64,000 nt of DNA from Gelidibacter mesophilus DSM 14095 (GCF_000423005.1 NZ_AUHD01000005.1:1-64000); one strand, 5' to 3'; shown: positions 18,911-26,410, numbered from the stretch's first letter. The notes: generated by a model from the sequence alone, not told the origin. Translations and numbers: made by a program.

Positions 18911-19489
18911 TTAACCAAAAATTAAAGGGAATAATAAATGAATCATAATCAATCCACCTAAGAAAAATCCAATTACTGCAATTAAAGATGGCAGTTGTAG
19001 GTTGCTCAAGCCCGTAATGGCGTGCCCTGAGGTACAGCCACCAGCGTAACGGGTGCCGAATCCGACCAGAAAACCTCCAACAATTAAAATGGCCAATCCT
19101 TTAAGGCTGAAAGCAGCATCCCAGCTGAATAGTTCCGGCGGTAATAAGCTCTTCCCTGCGTTATCAAAACCGAGCTGTGACAGATTTTCAACAGTTACAG
19201 GATTTAAATCAATATCAATAGGATTTGAAAGTAAGAAATGAGCGATAAATCCACCGATGACGGCTCCTAGAACAACCGTTAAGTTCCATTTTTGGGATTT
19301 CCAATCGAAGTCAAAAAATTTGGTTTTTTTACCTGCACCTGCAATCGTGCAGAATGTTCTGAGGTTAGAGGACATGCCAAAGGTTTTTCCAAAATAGATA
19401 AGGATAAACATGATCATGGCAAGCAACGGTCCTGACACATACCATGGCCAAGGTTGTAAAATAGTTTCCATTAAATTAAATTTTTGCAA
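18911..19489 (-). CDS. YeeE/YedE family sulfur-compound transporter, half 1
   Basis: A 192-residue membrane protein with about five helices and the motif [16 protein letters not shown] near residue 150, whose Cys is the sulfur-binding residue of YeeE-type channels. It partners the shorter YeeE-like protein 89 bp downstream. It is the second gene of the sulfur module after the Crp-like regulator. The start [17 protein letters not shown] may really be the second Met, METILQPW, at residue 7. Confidence 0.85.
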   Translation of the reverse strand: MQKFNLMETILQPWPWYVSGPLLAMIMFILIYFGKTFGMSSNLRTFCTIAGAGKKTKFFDFDWKSQKWNLTVVLGAVIGGFIAHFLLSNPIDIDLNPVTVENLSQLGFDNAGKSLLPPELFSWDAAFSLKGLAILIVGGFLVGFGTRYAGGCTSGHAITGLSNLQLPSLIAVIGFFLGGLIMIHLLFPLIFG

Positions 19490-19528
19490 ATGTAAGGGTA
19501 GTAAATGTGGAGTACGAATAATTCATGC

Positions 19529-20164
19529 TTAAAATTCGAGAACCTCAATTTTGTTCCGACTAAGCGCGATTTTTTTTTCATTTTCCAATTGTTTCAAAAT
19601 TCTTGAAATAACGACGCGTGAGGTATTTAAATCTTCGGCAATATCCTGATGGGTTTTGGAAATTGTAGAAGAAGCATTAAGTTTTACATGATCCACTAAG
19701 TATTTAAAGAGGCGCTCGTCCATCTTCATAAAGGCCAAAGTGTCTATGGTTTCGAGCATTTCATTAAAGCGGATTTGATAACTGTTTAAAATAAAGTTCC
19801 GCCAAATTTCATTATTATGGAACCATTCCATCATTTTGTCGTTAGGAATCATGATGACACTAGAGTCTTTATCGGCAACCGCTCTGATTTTGCTTTTGGA
19901 TCTTGACATGCAACAAGTCAATGACATAGAGCAGGTATCTCCCATTTCCAAAACATATAAGAGAAGTTCGTTATCATTGCTGTCTTCTCTTAGCACCTTG
20001 ATGTTGCCTTCTAACAATAAAGGGACGTGGGTGAGATCCTGCCCTATATCCATAATAATATCATCTTTTTTAAAGTGTTTAATAATGCCATATTCAGAGA
20101 TGCTCTGAACGACCGTATTATCAAATTGCTGATGGAACTGCGCTAATAATTTTTCTTGTATCAT
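19529..20164 (-). CDS. Crp/Fnr family transcriptional regulator of the sulfur module
   Basis: A 211-residue DNA-binding protein with a cyclic-nucleotide-type sensor barrel (about 20-125) and a C-terminal winged helix (about 145-205, with THQDIAEDLNTSRVVISRILKQLE). The sensor holds a Cys-rich patch, GDTCSMSLTCCMS near residue 92, which could sense persulfide or redox state. It is the first gene of the minus-strand set of sulfur genes and the likely controller of that set. No ligand can be assigned from sequence. Confidence 0.88.
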   Translation of the reverse strand: MIQEKLLAQFHQQFDNTVVQSISEYGIIKHFKKDDIIMDIGQDLTHVPLLLEGNIKVLREDSNDNELLLYVLEMGDTCSMSLTCCMSRSKSKIRAVADKDSSVIMIPNDKMMEWFHNNEIWRNFILNSYQIRFNEMLETIDTLAFMKMDERLFKYLVDHVKLNASSTISKTHQDIAEDLNTSRVVISRILKQLENEKKIALSRNKIEVLEF

Positions 20165-20202
20165 AAGCCAAAAATAAACATTTACAAATTTGAAATAAAT
20201 TG

Positions 20203-20235
20203 TTTGGTACTAAAATAATAAAAGTGTTATATTTG
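20203..20235 (+). promoter_or_regulatory. promoter of tRNA-Arg
   Basis: TTTG at 20203-20206, a 21-base spacer, then TATATTTG at 20228-20235, a full match to TAnnTTTG. A 70-base leader follows in which CTTGCG near 20257 can pair with CGCAAG near 20290. Confidence 0.6.
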
Positions 20236-20314
20236 CAGCCACTTTAAAAGGCCTTGCGCAGTCCAGATGGCAACTGCTCGAATGGTAACTCGCAAGTTAA
20301 TTGAAGTAAAATTA

Positions 20315-20388
20315 GGCCTCGTGGCGCAACTGAATAGCGCACTTGATTACGGCTCAAGAGGTTACTGGTTTGAATCCAGTCGAGGTCA
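20315..20388 (+). tRNA. tRNA-Arg (ACG), integration site of the island
   Basis: A complete cloverleaf: acceptor GGCCTCG with CGAGGTC (one G-U), D stem GCGC/GCGC, anticodon stem CTTGA/TCAAG around loop TTACGGC with anticodon ACG, and T arm ACTGG-TTTGAAT-CCAGT. The 3' end is not encoded as CCA. Its last 47 bases belong to the 49-bp duplication that marks the island ends, so integration left an intact tRNA. Confidence 0.95.
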
Positions 20389-20390
20389 CT
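20342..20390 (+). other. attL: left attachment site of the island
   Basis: A 49-bp stretch covering the anticodon arm to the 3' end of tRNA-Arg and two following bases. It is identical to 54950-54998, in the same orientation. Outside the 49 bases the two places differ at once. This is the typical product of tyrosine-integrase insertion into a tRNA 3' end. Confidence 0.93.
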
Positions 20391-20400
20391 AGTGTTTATA

Positions 20401-20430
20401 AGGGTTTCAAGAGATTGAGACCCTTTTTTA
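20401..20430 (+). terminator. terminator behind tRNA-Arg, brought by the island
   Basis: AGGGTTTCAA (20401-20410) pairs with TTGAGACCCT (20415-20424), one wobble, 4-base loop, followed by six Ts. It replaces the terminator now left beyond attR at 55022. Confidence 0.85.
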
Positions 20431-20437
20431 TTTTTCA

Positions 20438-20461
20438 TATTCACACTATATTCACACTTTT
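20438..20461 (+). repeat. arm-type repeat, left end
   Basis: TATTCACACTATATTCACAC and the next four bases. It holds two TTCACACT units and recurs with one base changed, in the same orientation, at 54807-54830 beside the integrase. It is probably an integrase arm-binding site. A third TTCACACT lies at about 20475. Confidence 0.65.
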
Positions 20462-20550
20462 TAGAATTATGACTGTTCACACTACTCTTTATATTCCCTG
20501 ATATTCTCGACTTTTCCAATTTGCAATAATGGATTGCAAAATAATTCTTT

Positions 20551-20590
20551 TTTTTTAGAACTACATTTGCTACACTTACTACATCTTTTT
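20551..20590 (+). repeat. 40-bp terminal repeat, copy A
   Basis: T-rich start, then TAGAACTACATTTGCTACAC and TTACTACATCTTTTT. Similar sequence surrounds it: AAAATAATT lies before it and GAGAGCTG-TGAA after it, as also around copy B. Confidence 0.75.
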
Positions 20591-20667
20591 GAGAGCTGGT
20601 GAATGAAAATGTATATTATATTCCTGCTTTTCCATCTTCTAATCCGTCTACTGTAAAATAATTATTT

Positions 20668-20708
20668 GTTTTTAGAACTGCATTTACTACACTTACTACA
20701 TCTTTTTT
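20668..20708 (+). repeat. 40-bp terminal repeat, copy B
   Basis: About 117 bp after copy A, in direct orientation, with TAGAACTGCATTTACTACAC and TTACTACATCTTTTTT. The third copy, inverted, is at 53483-53517 behind the integrase gene. Confidence 0.75.
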
Positions 20709-20808
20709 AGAGAGCTGATGAAAGAAAAAGCATTTTATGTACTCATAAAAGGACTTTGATCTGAGTAGCTATTAATGCTTTAAATAAAGTTTAAAAAAAT
20801 CATAGAGT

Positions 20809-20866
20809 TATATGCAATAACATATAGTGTCTATCATTTTATATTAATTGTATGTTATTGCATATA
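20809..20866. promoter_or_regulatory. probable HipB operator pair
   Basis: TATATGCAATAACATATA (20809-20826) is repeated as its complement, with one mismatch, at 20849-20866. The same kind of motif (TATATGCAATAGCATATA) precedes the second hipB-like gene at 56648. Paired palindromes upstream of hipB genes are the usual binding sites of the antitoxin, so autorepression is likely. Confidence 0.6.
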
Positions 20867-20880
20867 ATTTTGTATTTTTG
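20848..20880 (+). promoter_or_regulatory. probable hip operon promoter
   Basis: TTG at 20848-20850 and TATTTTTG at 20873-20880 with a 22-base spacer. The -33 region overlaps the second operator half, as expected for repression by HipB. Confidence 0.45.
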
Positions 20881-20906
20881 TGCATAATTATACGCAAATA
20901 CATATA

Positions 20907-21128
20907 ATGGAAGAATTGGCGGATTTTGTAAAAACACGGCGGAAAGAAGTTAATCTCACTCAAGAAGAGTTTGCTGATAGGGCAGGAGTGGCATTGACTG
21001 TAATCAGAAAAATAGAACAGAATAAAACAAATTTGAATCTTGATAAGGTAAACCAAGTTTTAAAGATGTTTGGGCATAGATTGGTGCCTGTTAGTTTTAA
21101 AGATATAAAAGAAGATGAGACAAGCTAA
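20907..21128 (+). CDS. hipB: HipB-type antitoxin, XRE helix-turn-helix
   Basis: A 73-residue DNA-binding protein with a Cro/C1-type helix-turn-helix across residues 8-60 (VNLTQEEFADRAGVALTVIRKIEQ). ATG at 20907 gives the normal start MEELADF; an upstream GTG at 20880 would lie in the promoter. Its end overlaps the next gene by 14 bp. It is the first gene of a three-gene operon with a split HipA. HipB proteins repress their operon and take part in toxin neutralisation. A truncated close relative lies at 56746. Confidence 0.9.
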   Translation: MEELADFVKTRRKEVNLTQEEFADRAGVALTVIRKIEQNKTNLNLDKVNQVLKMFGHRLVPVSFKDIKEDETS

Positions 21129-21447
21129 AATCCAGTACGGAACTATCTTTTGTGGAACGTTAACGGAAACGGATGATGGAGAATTTATATTTAAGTATGA
21201 TGATGATTATGTCAATCAATATCCCACTCAATTCATAACGTTTACTATGCCTGTGCGAAAAAAAGAGTATAAGGATAAACGATTATTTCCATTTTTTGAA
21301 GGCTTAATTCCTGAAGGGTGGTTATTAGATATCGCATCAAAAAATTGGAAAATAAATACCAACGATCGCATGGGATTGATATTAGCTTGTTGTCAAAATT
21401 GCATAGGTGCTGTTAGTGTTCAACCAATACAAATGAAAGATGAGTAA
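21115..21447 (+). CDS. hipS: HipS-like protein (separate HipA N-subdomain 1)
   Basis: A 110-residue protein corresponding only to the first N-terminal subdomain of HipA kinases: FCGTLTETDDGEFIFKYDDD near 9-28 and KRLFPFFEGLIPEGWLLDIA near 56-75 are the hallmarks. In the experimentally described HipBST system of enteropathogenic E. coli this piece is a separate protein that acts as the antitoxin of the kinase. It overlaps hipB by 14 bp and the kinase gene by 8 bp, so it is translationally coupled to both. That it neutralises the toxin here is inference. Confidence 0.82.
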   Translation: MRQAKIQYGTIFCGTLTETDDGEFIFKYDDDYVNQYPTQFITFTMPVRKKEYKDKRLFPFFEGLIPEGWLLDIASKNWKINTNDRMGLILACCQNCIGAVSVQPIQMKDE

Positions 21448-22378
21448 GTGTCTATATTGTTATAAGGACGTTGTATCAGGTAATGATTTTCACGCTGAAT
21501 GTAGCCTTGCTTTTTTTGGTGTTGAAAACCCTCCTACAATAGAATATTCTCTAAAAGAAATGTCGCAATTGGCACTACAAGTTGTGGAACGCAGCGTTTC
21601 TGTTCCTGGTGTTCAACCTAAACTTTCTATGTCCTTGATTGCCGATAATAAAAAGGACAAACGTTTAACTGTAGTTGGGGCGTTGGGTGGAAATTATATT
21701 TTTAAACCGCCTTCCGAAGATTATCCAGAAATGCCTGCCAATGAACATTTGACGATGAACATGGCGCAATTATTTAATATTGATGTTGTACCACATTCCC
21801 TTATCAGGTTGGCGTCAGGTGAGTTGTCCTATATTACAAAACGGATTGATAGAAATGAAGATGGATCTAAAATCCATATGATTGATATGTTTCAAGTAGT
21901 GGAAGCTTTCGATAAGTACCGCGGCTCTATGGAACGAATAGGTAAAGCGATTCATGCCTATGCTGATAACACGTTTTTAGATGTACTTCGGTTTTACGAG
22001 CTGACTGTTTTTAGTTATTTAACAGGAAATAACGATATGCATTTAAAGAACTTCTCCATGCTAAAAACATCCTATGGTTGGGCTTTGTCTCCTGCTTATG
22101 ATTTATTGAATGTTGCCATTGTGAATCCTGAAGATACCGAAGAACTAGCGTTAACTATTGCTGGGAAAAAGAAAAAAATAACCAAGAAAATACTCTTTGA
22201 CTTTGGAATAGGTTTAGGCTTGTCTAAAAAGCAAATTGAAGGTGTTTTTAAACGCTTCAAGGAATTGGAAGATGATGCTTTAGCTTTGATTAAAATGTCG
22301 TTTTTAAGTGAGGATATGCAGCGTAATTATATTTCCAGTTTAGAAAATAAATATCAGATTTTAAATGAGATTTTTTGA
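21440..22378 (+). CDS. hipT: HipT-like serine/threonine kinase toxin
   Basis: A 312-residue HipA_C-type kinase lacking the N-subdomain. A short Cys/His segment (CLYC...HAEC, residues 4-21) precedes the Gly-rich loop SVSVPGVQPKLS near 52-63, with two serines (52 and 54) placed like the autophosphorylated pair of E. coli HipT. ATP-contact Lys lies in YIFKPP near 89, the catalytic loop is GNNDMHLKNFS (Asp 199), and the metal-binding Asp is in SPAYDLLN (221). Related kinases phosphorylate aminoacyl-tRNA synthetases and stop growth. All catalytic residues are present, so it should be active. Confidence 0.85.
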   Translation: MSKCLYCYKDVVSGNDFHAECSLAFFGVENPPTIEYSLKEMSQLALQVVERSVSVPGVQPKLSMSLIADNKKDKRLTVVGALGGNYIFKPPSEDYPEMPANEHLTMNMAQLFNIDVVPHSLIRLASGELSYITKRIDRNEDGSKIHMIDMFQVVEAFDKYRGSMERIGKAIHAYADNTFLDVLRFYELTVFSYLTGNNDMHLKNFSMLKTSYGWALSPAYDLLNVAIVNPEDTEELALTIAGKKKKITKKILFDFGIGLGLSKKQIEGVFKRFKELEDDALALIKMSFLSEDMQRNYISSLENKYQILNEIF

Positions 22379-22520
22379 GAAGTAATAAAGTTGTAATCTT
22401 TTTAGAATATTTCAAACGCAGTTTGTTCGTCGTTGATTTTTTAAATTCAATATAACTTAATCATTGTACTGAATTTTTTATATACAAATTTAGTTTGATT
22501 GTAAAATGAGCCGGAAGTCC

Positions 22521-22575
22521 AAGTCTCGAGAGAACCCGTAGACTTAGTAATATGAGTAAACATATATTACTAAGT
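22521..22575. repeat. nested inverted repeats upstream of an RHH gene
   Basis: AAGTCT (22521-22526) pairs with AGACTT (22540-22545). Overlapping it, ACTTAGTAATAT (22542-22553) pairs perfectly with ATATTACTAAGT (22564-22575). The second palindrome ends 19 bases before the RHH gene start, a fit for an operator. The rest of the gap from 22379 shows nothing recognisable. Confidence 0.55.
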
Positions 22576-22594
22576 GAACATAAAATTAAAAGTT

Positions 22595-22903
22595 ATGGCA
22601 AAGAAAAGTTTTTCAGGTGGTTTAAATTCGTTGTTGGGTGAAACTAAACAGCCGGAACAATCTACAGAGAATGTAGAACCAAAAGCACCAAAAAAAGAAA
22701 TTACAGAGACTTCTCAAATTGGTACCAAGGAAAAAGAAACCAGAGCTACTTTTATAGTAAATGAGGATTTACTGGAGAAATTAAAGTCCGTGGCTTATTG
22801 GGATCGAGCTCTCATAAAAGATGTTGTAAATAATGCTTTTGAAGATTATATTTCTCGCTATGAGAAAAAGAATGGTGAAATAAAAGAGGTGCCTAAGAAA
22901 TAA
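22595..22903 (+). CDS. ribbon-helix-helix DNA-binding protein
   Basis: A 102-residue protein. The first half is a flexible, charged tail starting MAKKSFSGGLNSLLGETKQ. The second half (about 55-95) fits a ribbon-helix-helix fold: ATFIVNEDLLEKLKSVAYWDR as strand and first helix, then ALIKDVVNNAFEDYISRYEK as second helix. MAKKSF...LLG proteins of this kind accompany partition or mobilization genes in Bacteroidetes elements. An upstream GTG at 22574 would start inside the palindrome, so ATG at 22595 is preferred. It may be a repressor or partition partner of ParA at 47100. Confidence 0.7.
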   Translation: MAKKSFSGGLNSLLGETKQPEQSTENVEPKAPKKEITETSQIGTKEKETRATFIVNEDLLEKLKSVAYWDRALIKDVVNNAFEDYISRYEKKNGEIKEVPKK

Positions 22904-22908
22904 TAATT

Positions 22909-23157
22909 ATGGATATCGTCAAATTTAAAATCACGCCTAAAACAATTATAATTGAGGTTAGAAATATTAATAATTACTTGTTTGATTTTAATGAACCTGT
23001 AGAAATAAATAAGGAAGATCGCGATGTATTATTGAAGCTTCATAATGCGCTTAATATCCTTTTTAAGGAAGAAAGTAATCCAGAGTGTAAAAACTATATT
23101 GCGCCAAATCAGATAAATATTTTTGACCAGATTGATGACTTTAAACTAAATGTTTAA
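22909..23157 (+). CDS. hypothetical protein, follows the RHH gene
   Basis: An 82-residue acidic protein I do not recognise (starts MDIVKFKITPKTIIIEVRN). It is probably a small alpha/beta fold with two strands first, then a helix near 45-65. It begins 5 bases after the RHH gene, so the two are very likely cotranscribed and may act together. Confidence 0.55.
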   Translation: MDIVKFKITPKTIIIEVRNINNYLFDFNEPVEINKEDRDVLLKLHNALNILFKEESNPECKNYIAPNQINIFDQIDDFKLNV

Positions 23158-23183
23158 AGACAAATAGAATCCTAGAAGTAGTT

Positions 23184-23552
23184 TTAATCGAGTTTTTTTC
23201 TATCTTCAATAAGTTTGCAATATGCAATATGATCATCTTCACTAAGATGCTTTTTCATCCATTCACTCATGCCAATATCATTTTTTTCCAATACATAACG
23301 ATTAAACGAAATGATGTCTTTGCATAATTCAAAGCCTAAATTTTCCATGTTATTTCTAGTGTCTTTAGGTAATGCAATTAACCATTCTTCAAAATCTGTT
23401 TTTGTAGGTTCTAGGATCTCGGTTTCTTTGTGATACATATAAGAAACAAGGGCGAAACGAAGTAGCCTAGCGCGTTCTTCACGCTGATCTTCTGGAAGGT
23501 CCGCAATGATTGTTGCTATGGCTTCTCGTTGTTTTTTATTTGGATATTTCAT
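23184..23552 (-). CDS. hypothetical helical protein
   Basis: A 122-residue, all-helical, charged protein (starts MKYPNKKQREAIATIIADLP) with no recognised family, signal peptide or membrane segment. It is the first gene of the left minus-strand cargo and is convergent with the 82-residue gene. Confidence 0.5.
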   Translation of the reverse strand: MKYPNKKQREAIATIIADLPEDQREERARLLRFALVSYMYHKETEILEPTKTDFEEWLIALPKDTRNNMENLGFELCKDIISFNRYVLEKNDIGMSEWMKKHLSEDDHIAYCKLIEDRKKLD

Positions 23553-23600
23553 TTGTTTGGAAATAACCTATAATATAAAAATTATATTCTTAATCAGATT

Positions 23601-23680
23601 CATTATGTATAAATGAAAATTCGCAGGATATTTTCCAAGTAGGCTAGGACCAACCATTGCTTATACACGGTATCAACTGT
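23601..23680. repeat. cruciform repeat P1 (degenerate)
   Basis: It contains the family's inner motif (AAAATTCGCAGGATATTTTCC) in part and the right outer arm CCATTGCTTATACAC, but the left outer arm is mostly lost. It lies just downstream of the minus-strand gene 23686-24528. Confidence 0.6.
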
Positions 23681-23685
23681 AGTAT

Positions 23686-24528
23686 TTACTGATGCCAATC
23701 ATCTGTGTTTACATTAAATTCCTCTATTGTTACTTTAGAATCTAATAACTTTTTTCCTATTTCCAAGTTCAATAAACTACAGAATGGAAATGATGTGTGC
23801 GTTTCGGCACCAATATCTTTATCTAAATCCCTATTTGAACCCCATTGTAATCTAACATCAACAGTTCCATCAACCTCGATTTTAATAATTTTACTTTCAA
23901 TTTTCAGAACTTTTATAAAATCAGGCGTTATTTCTTCTAAATAGTGATGAGTGGACAAAAGACTAATTTCATCAATATTTGCATAAATAGAATGTTCAAC
24001 AAATTCATTACTTATTTTATATTCGATTTGATTAATAATCAGTTCTCTACTTTCATTAATTGTCTTTGCAAAAGTTGAAAAAGCTCCAATTATCTGTTTA
24101 GAGAATATTTCTATTTGGCTACTTTCAATGTCGTAAGTACATTGATTTATGTGTGTATATTTATTTAAAATTTCTATTGAATCTTTAATGTCTTTTTTCA
24201 AGTCATTAATTTCCTCAATTTCCATTATTTCTTGCTCTACAAACTTGTCCTCAAGTCCTCCCTGAATTGCATATTTTACTCGTTGTCCTCTCGAAATTCC
24301 ATTTGGTGTTTGAGTTTCATTCTTGTACCAGCTACAATTTCTAACATCATTATCTGGTGATAAAGAATGCAAAATATGTCGTGATAATTCTCTTATGCTA
24401 TAAGCGAAGTTGTTAAACCTTAATTTGTTGTTTTGGTCATTCAGATTATCGATGCTTGAATCTAACAGATTCTTTTGAAATTCTGTTTCTAAAATAATTC
24501 GAAGTTCATTTACGTCCTTTTTTTTCAT
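23686..24528 (-). CDS. possible pPIWI-associated nuclease-family protein
   Basis: A 280-residue soluble protein. The N-terminal segment NNFAYSIRELSRHILHSLSP, followed by NCSWYKNE and GISRGQRVKYAIQGGL, resembles proteins annotated as predicted pPIWI-associating nucleases, found near prokaryotic Argonaute-like genes and in defence islands. I see no unmistakable nuclease triad and no pPIWI gene nearby, so function is open. The C-terminal half (about 170-280) is beta-rich with an EVDGTVDVRLQWGSNRD segment that looks like a small sensor or adhesion domain. It is flanked by P1 and P2 repeats. Confidence 0.5.
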   Translation of the reverse strand: MKKKDVNELRIILETEFQKNLLDSSIDNLNDQNNKLRFNNFAYSIRELSRHILHSLSPDNDVRNCSWYKNETQTPNGISRGQRVKYAIQGGLEDKFVEQEIMEIEEINDLKKDIKDSIEILNKYTHINQCTYDIESSQIEIFSKQIIGAFSTFAKTINESRELIINQIEYKISNEFVEHSIYANIDEISLLSTHHYLEEITPDFIKVLKIESKIIKIEVDGTVDVRLQWGSNRDLDKDIGAETHTSFPFCSLLNLEIGKKLLDSKVTIEEFNVNTDDWHQ

Positions 24529-24532
24529 ATGC

Positions 24533-24670
24533 AGCTAACGTTCTGTATATGATTTGTGGCGTGTTTCGTCAAACCTTTCCAAATAAAAACCGGCTTTGGG
24601 AAATCCGCAGGATTTTCCAAGTGTGGACTGACCAAGCCATAGCTTATATGCGGCTTGTTGTGGTGCGTAC
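24533..24670. repeat. cruciform repeat P2
   Basis: An imperfect palindrome of about 138 bp. Outer arms GTATATGATTTGTGGC and GCCATAGCTTATATGC face each other, with the inner hairpin GGAAATCCGCAGGATTTTCC between. It ends with GTTGTGGTGCGTAC (24657-24670), whose complement recurs at 25250-25263 with one mismatch, on the other side of the gene 24709-25206. Confidence 0.75.
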
Positions 24671-24708
24671 TTTCCCCCTTTGTTTCTTATATTATTCATT
24701 CAATAATC

Positions 24709-25206
24709 TTAAATTGGAAATGGAATTGAATCAACCCAAGTCCAAATTGGATCTATCATGTTTGGATAAAATACAATTGCAAAAAATCCAATAAAGGCCA
24801 CTATTTCAGTTATCAATAATCCTGTTAATTGAGGGTTTTCATAGTAACTGTCAGTTTCCTTTTGGGTTTGATTAAATTCTAATTTTCCTTTGTGACGAAT
24901 TTGTTGAATTGTTCCGATAAGTAATATGAAACAAATTGTCCACATAAAATATTTATTTACACCTGTTACATCTATTAATAACCTTGAGAAGTTGATAATA
25001 TATATCATAAAAGCTATGTATAAATATGACTGTCCAATTCCAGAAATTATACTGCCGATTATATATTTTATTTCCTTTTTGTCAAAAGATTTTAATCCGA
25101 TTAAAGCTCCTGGTAATCCTACAATGTTTAAAATTATCGGGCCTATTATTCTCGATATTAAACTAAAAAGAATAATGCAACCAACTATTATTGAAAATGT
25201 AATCAT
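24709..25206 (-). CDS. hypothetical four-helix membrane protein (cassette gene 1)
   Basis: A 165-residue integral membrane protein with helices at about 3-35, 48-72, 80-100 and 130-155. There is no recognised family or catalytic motif; the polar loop between helices 3 and 4 is rich in Lys and Gln. The N-terminal helix (ITFSIIVGCIILFSLISRII) may be a signal anchor. It stands alone between the P2 palindrome downstream and the R1 repeat upstream, the same layout as genes 27726-29225 and 31262-32533. Confidence 0.6.
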   Translation of the reverse strand: MITFSIIVGCIILFSLISRIIGPIILNIVGLPGALIGLKSFDKKEIKYIIGSIISGIGQSYLYIAFMIYIINFSRLLIDVTGVNKYFMWTICFILLIGTIQQIRHKGKLEFNQTQKETDSYYENPQLTGLLITEIVAFIGFFAIVFYPNMIDPIWTWVDSIPFPI

Positions 25207-25260
25207 ATATCCATTCGTAGTTTAAATTTTTCCGTCATTTTATTTTTTCGTATGCACCAC

Positions 25261-25371
25261 AACTTGTTTATGCTAGTACTAAACGTACTAATAATGCCCT
25301 AATTTGAGAGTATATTAGCATCTTTTTGCTCTTAATTTACTTAGCAATATAATCTAATTTCAAATCTTTTT
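25261..25371 (-). repeat. 110-bp upstream repeat R1
   Basis: It aligns almost without gaps to 29236-29346 and 32557-32667. Shared plus-strand landmarks are AACTTGTT, CCAGTACTAAAC-type sequence, CTTAGCAATATAATCTA and TTTCAAATCTTTTT. It lies 54 bp upstream of the start of cassette gene 1. Divergence between copies is moderate (about a quarter of positions by eye). Confidence 0.8.
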
Positions 25372-25402
25372 ATGATTTGATCAATCTCATTCTAAATTAA
25401 AA

Positions 25403-26032
25403 TCATTCAACCTTTAATAACTCCAGACCATTATCATTTAATGGGATTCCTTCCTTTTCGCTAATTCTTTTTGCTTCAAACCTTATATATTTATACAAAG
25501 TTCTTTTGCTTTTTATTCCGGTTGCTTTTAATAATTGATCTGCGGTTAATCCTTTTAGTCTTAAATTATAGGCTTCCTTGGCCAATAATTTTGCCGTATC
25601 AGATAGCCCTTTTGGTTTGCCGCCAATTCTTCCCTGAGATCTGGCATAGTTTAAACCTGCGATAGTCCGAGCTCTTATAAGTTCTCTTTCGAATTCGGCT
25701 ACAGCTCCAAAGACGTTTGCTATAAATCTTCCTTCAGCCGTTGAGAAATCAAAATTCAATTCCCCTATTTTTAGGACTATTTTTAAGCGTGCAAACTCGT
25801 CCAAAAGGAAAATTAGGTCTTTCAAACTTCGTGCTAAACGATCCAATTTAAGAACTATTAAAACATCTTTCGGTCTTAATACTTCCATCAGCTTGTTTAG
25901 TTCAACGCGTTCGAGATCTTTCCCTGAAGCTTTGTCCAGAAATAATTTCTCACAACCTAAAGCAAGTAATTCTGTTTTTTGGGATTCAATATTTTGTTCG
26001 GTTGTTGAAACTCGTGCATATCCAAATACCAT
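25403..26032 (-). CDS. serine recombinase (resolvase/invertase family)
   Basis: A 209-residue small serine recombinase. The catalytic Ser is in FGYARVSTTEQN (residue 9), with the conserved LDRLARSLKDL near 70 and the E-helix motif AEGRFIANVFGAVAEFERELIRARTIAGL. A C-terminal helix-turn-helix of the Hin type follows (GLTADQLLKATGIKSKRTLYKYIR). All catalytic Arg positions look intact. It could resolve dimers or invert DNA. It sits 31 bp beyond repeat R1, which invites the idea that it acts on the surrounding repeats, but no inverted crossover sites were recognised. Confidence 0.9.
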   Translation of the reverse strand: MVFGYARVSTTEQNIESQKTELLALGCEKLFLDKASGKDLERVELNKLMEVLRPKDVLIVLKLDRLARSLKDLIFLLDEFARLKIVLKIGELNFDFSTAEGRFIANVFGAVAEFERELIRARTIAGLNYARSQGRIGGKPKGLSDTAKLLAKEAYNLRLKGLTADQLLKATGIKSKRTLYKYIRFEAKRISEKEGIPLNDNGLELLKVE

Positions 26033-26305
26033 AAATAGTATAGATTAAAACGTGTATAAAAAGATAGTAAACTAAATTAAAATGTAAACCACAATGTACA
26101 CTATTTTTTCTTTAAAAACTGTAGATCTATTTTAAATAATCAGGCTTTAAATATAGTTTATCAAAACTATCGTTATAGTAAACCATAGTTATTAAATGAA
26201 AGCTCTAGTCGATAGCCATAGCGCTTTTTGATTATTTACTTAAGGTCAGCGCGTTTTGATAAAAGACATAGTGAGCAGTGCTTTTGAAGGAATTCGGTCT
26301 ATGTA

Positions 26306-26410
26306 GGCTTCGCGTATGAACAATGGCGTGGTATGGCACTGACAATTACAAACATGTATTTACGAGTAAGCGAGCACTAGCCATTGCTTATACACATGTT
26401 TGTTGTAGGC
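26306..26410. repeat. cruciform repeat P3
   Basis: Outer arms GTATGAACAATGGC (26314-26327) and GCCATTGCTTATAC (26380-26393) pair well. The inner hairpin of the family is absent; instead the middle reads TTTACGAGTAAGCG. It lies just downstream of the DUF2971 gene (26420). The rest of the gap from 26033 shows no gene and nothing else recognisable. Confidence 0.7.

Noticed and set aside
20551-20708. CRISPR array
   Set aside because: Only two similar units about 117 bp apart, a third far away and inverted; no regular spacers and no cas genes.
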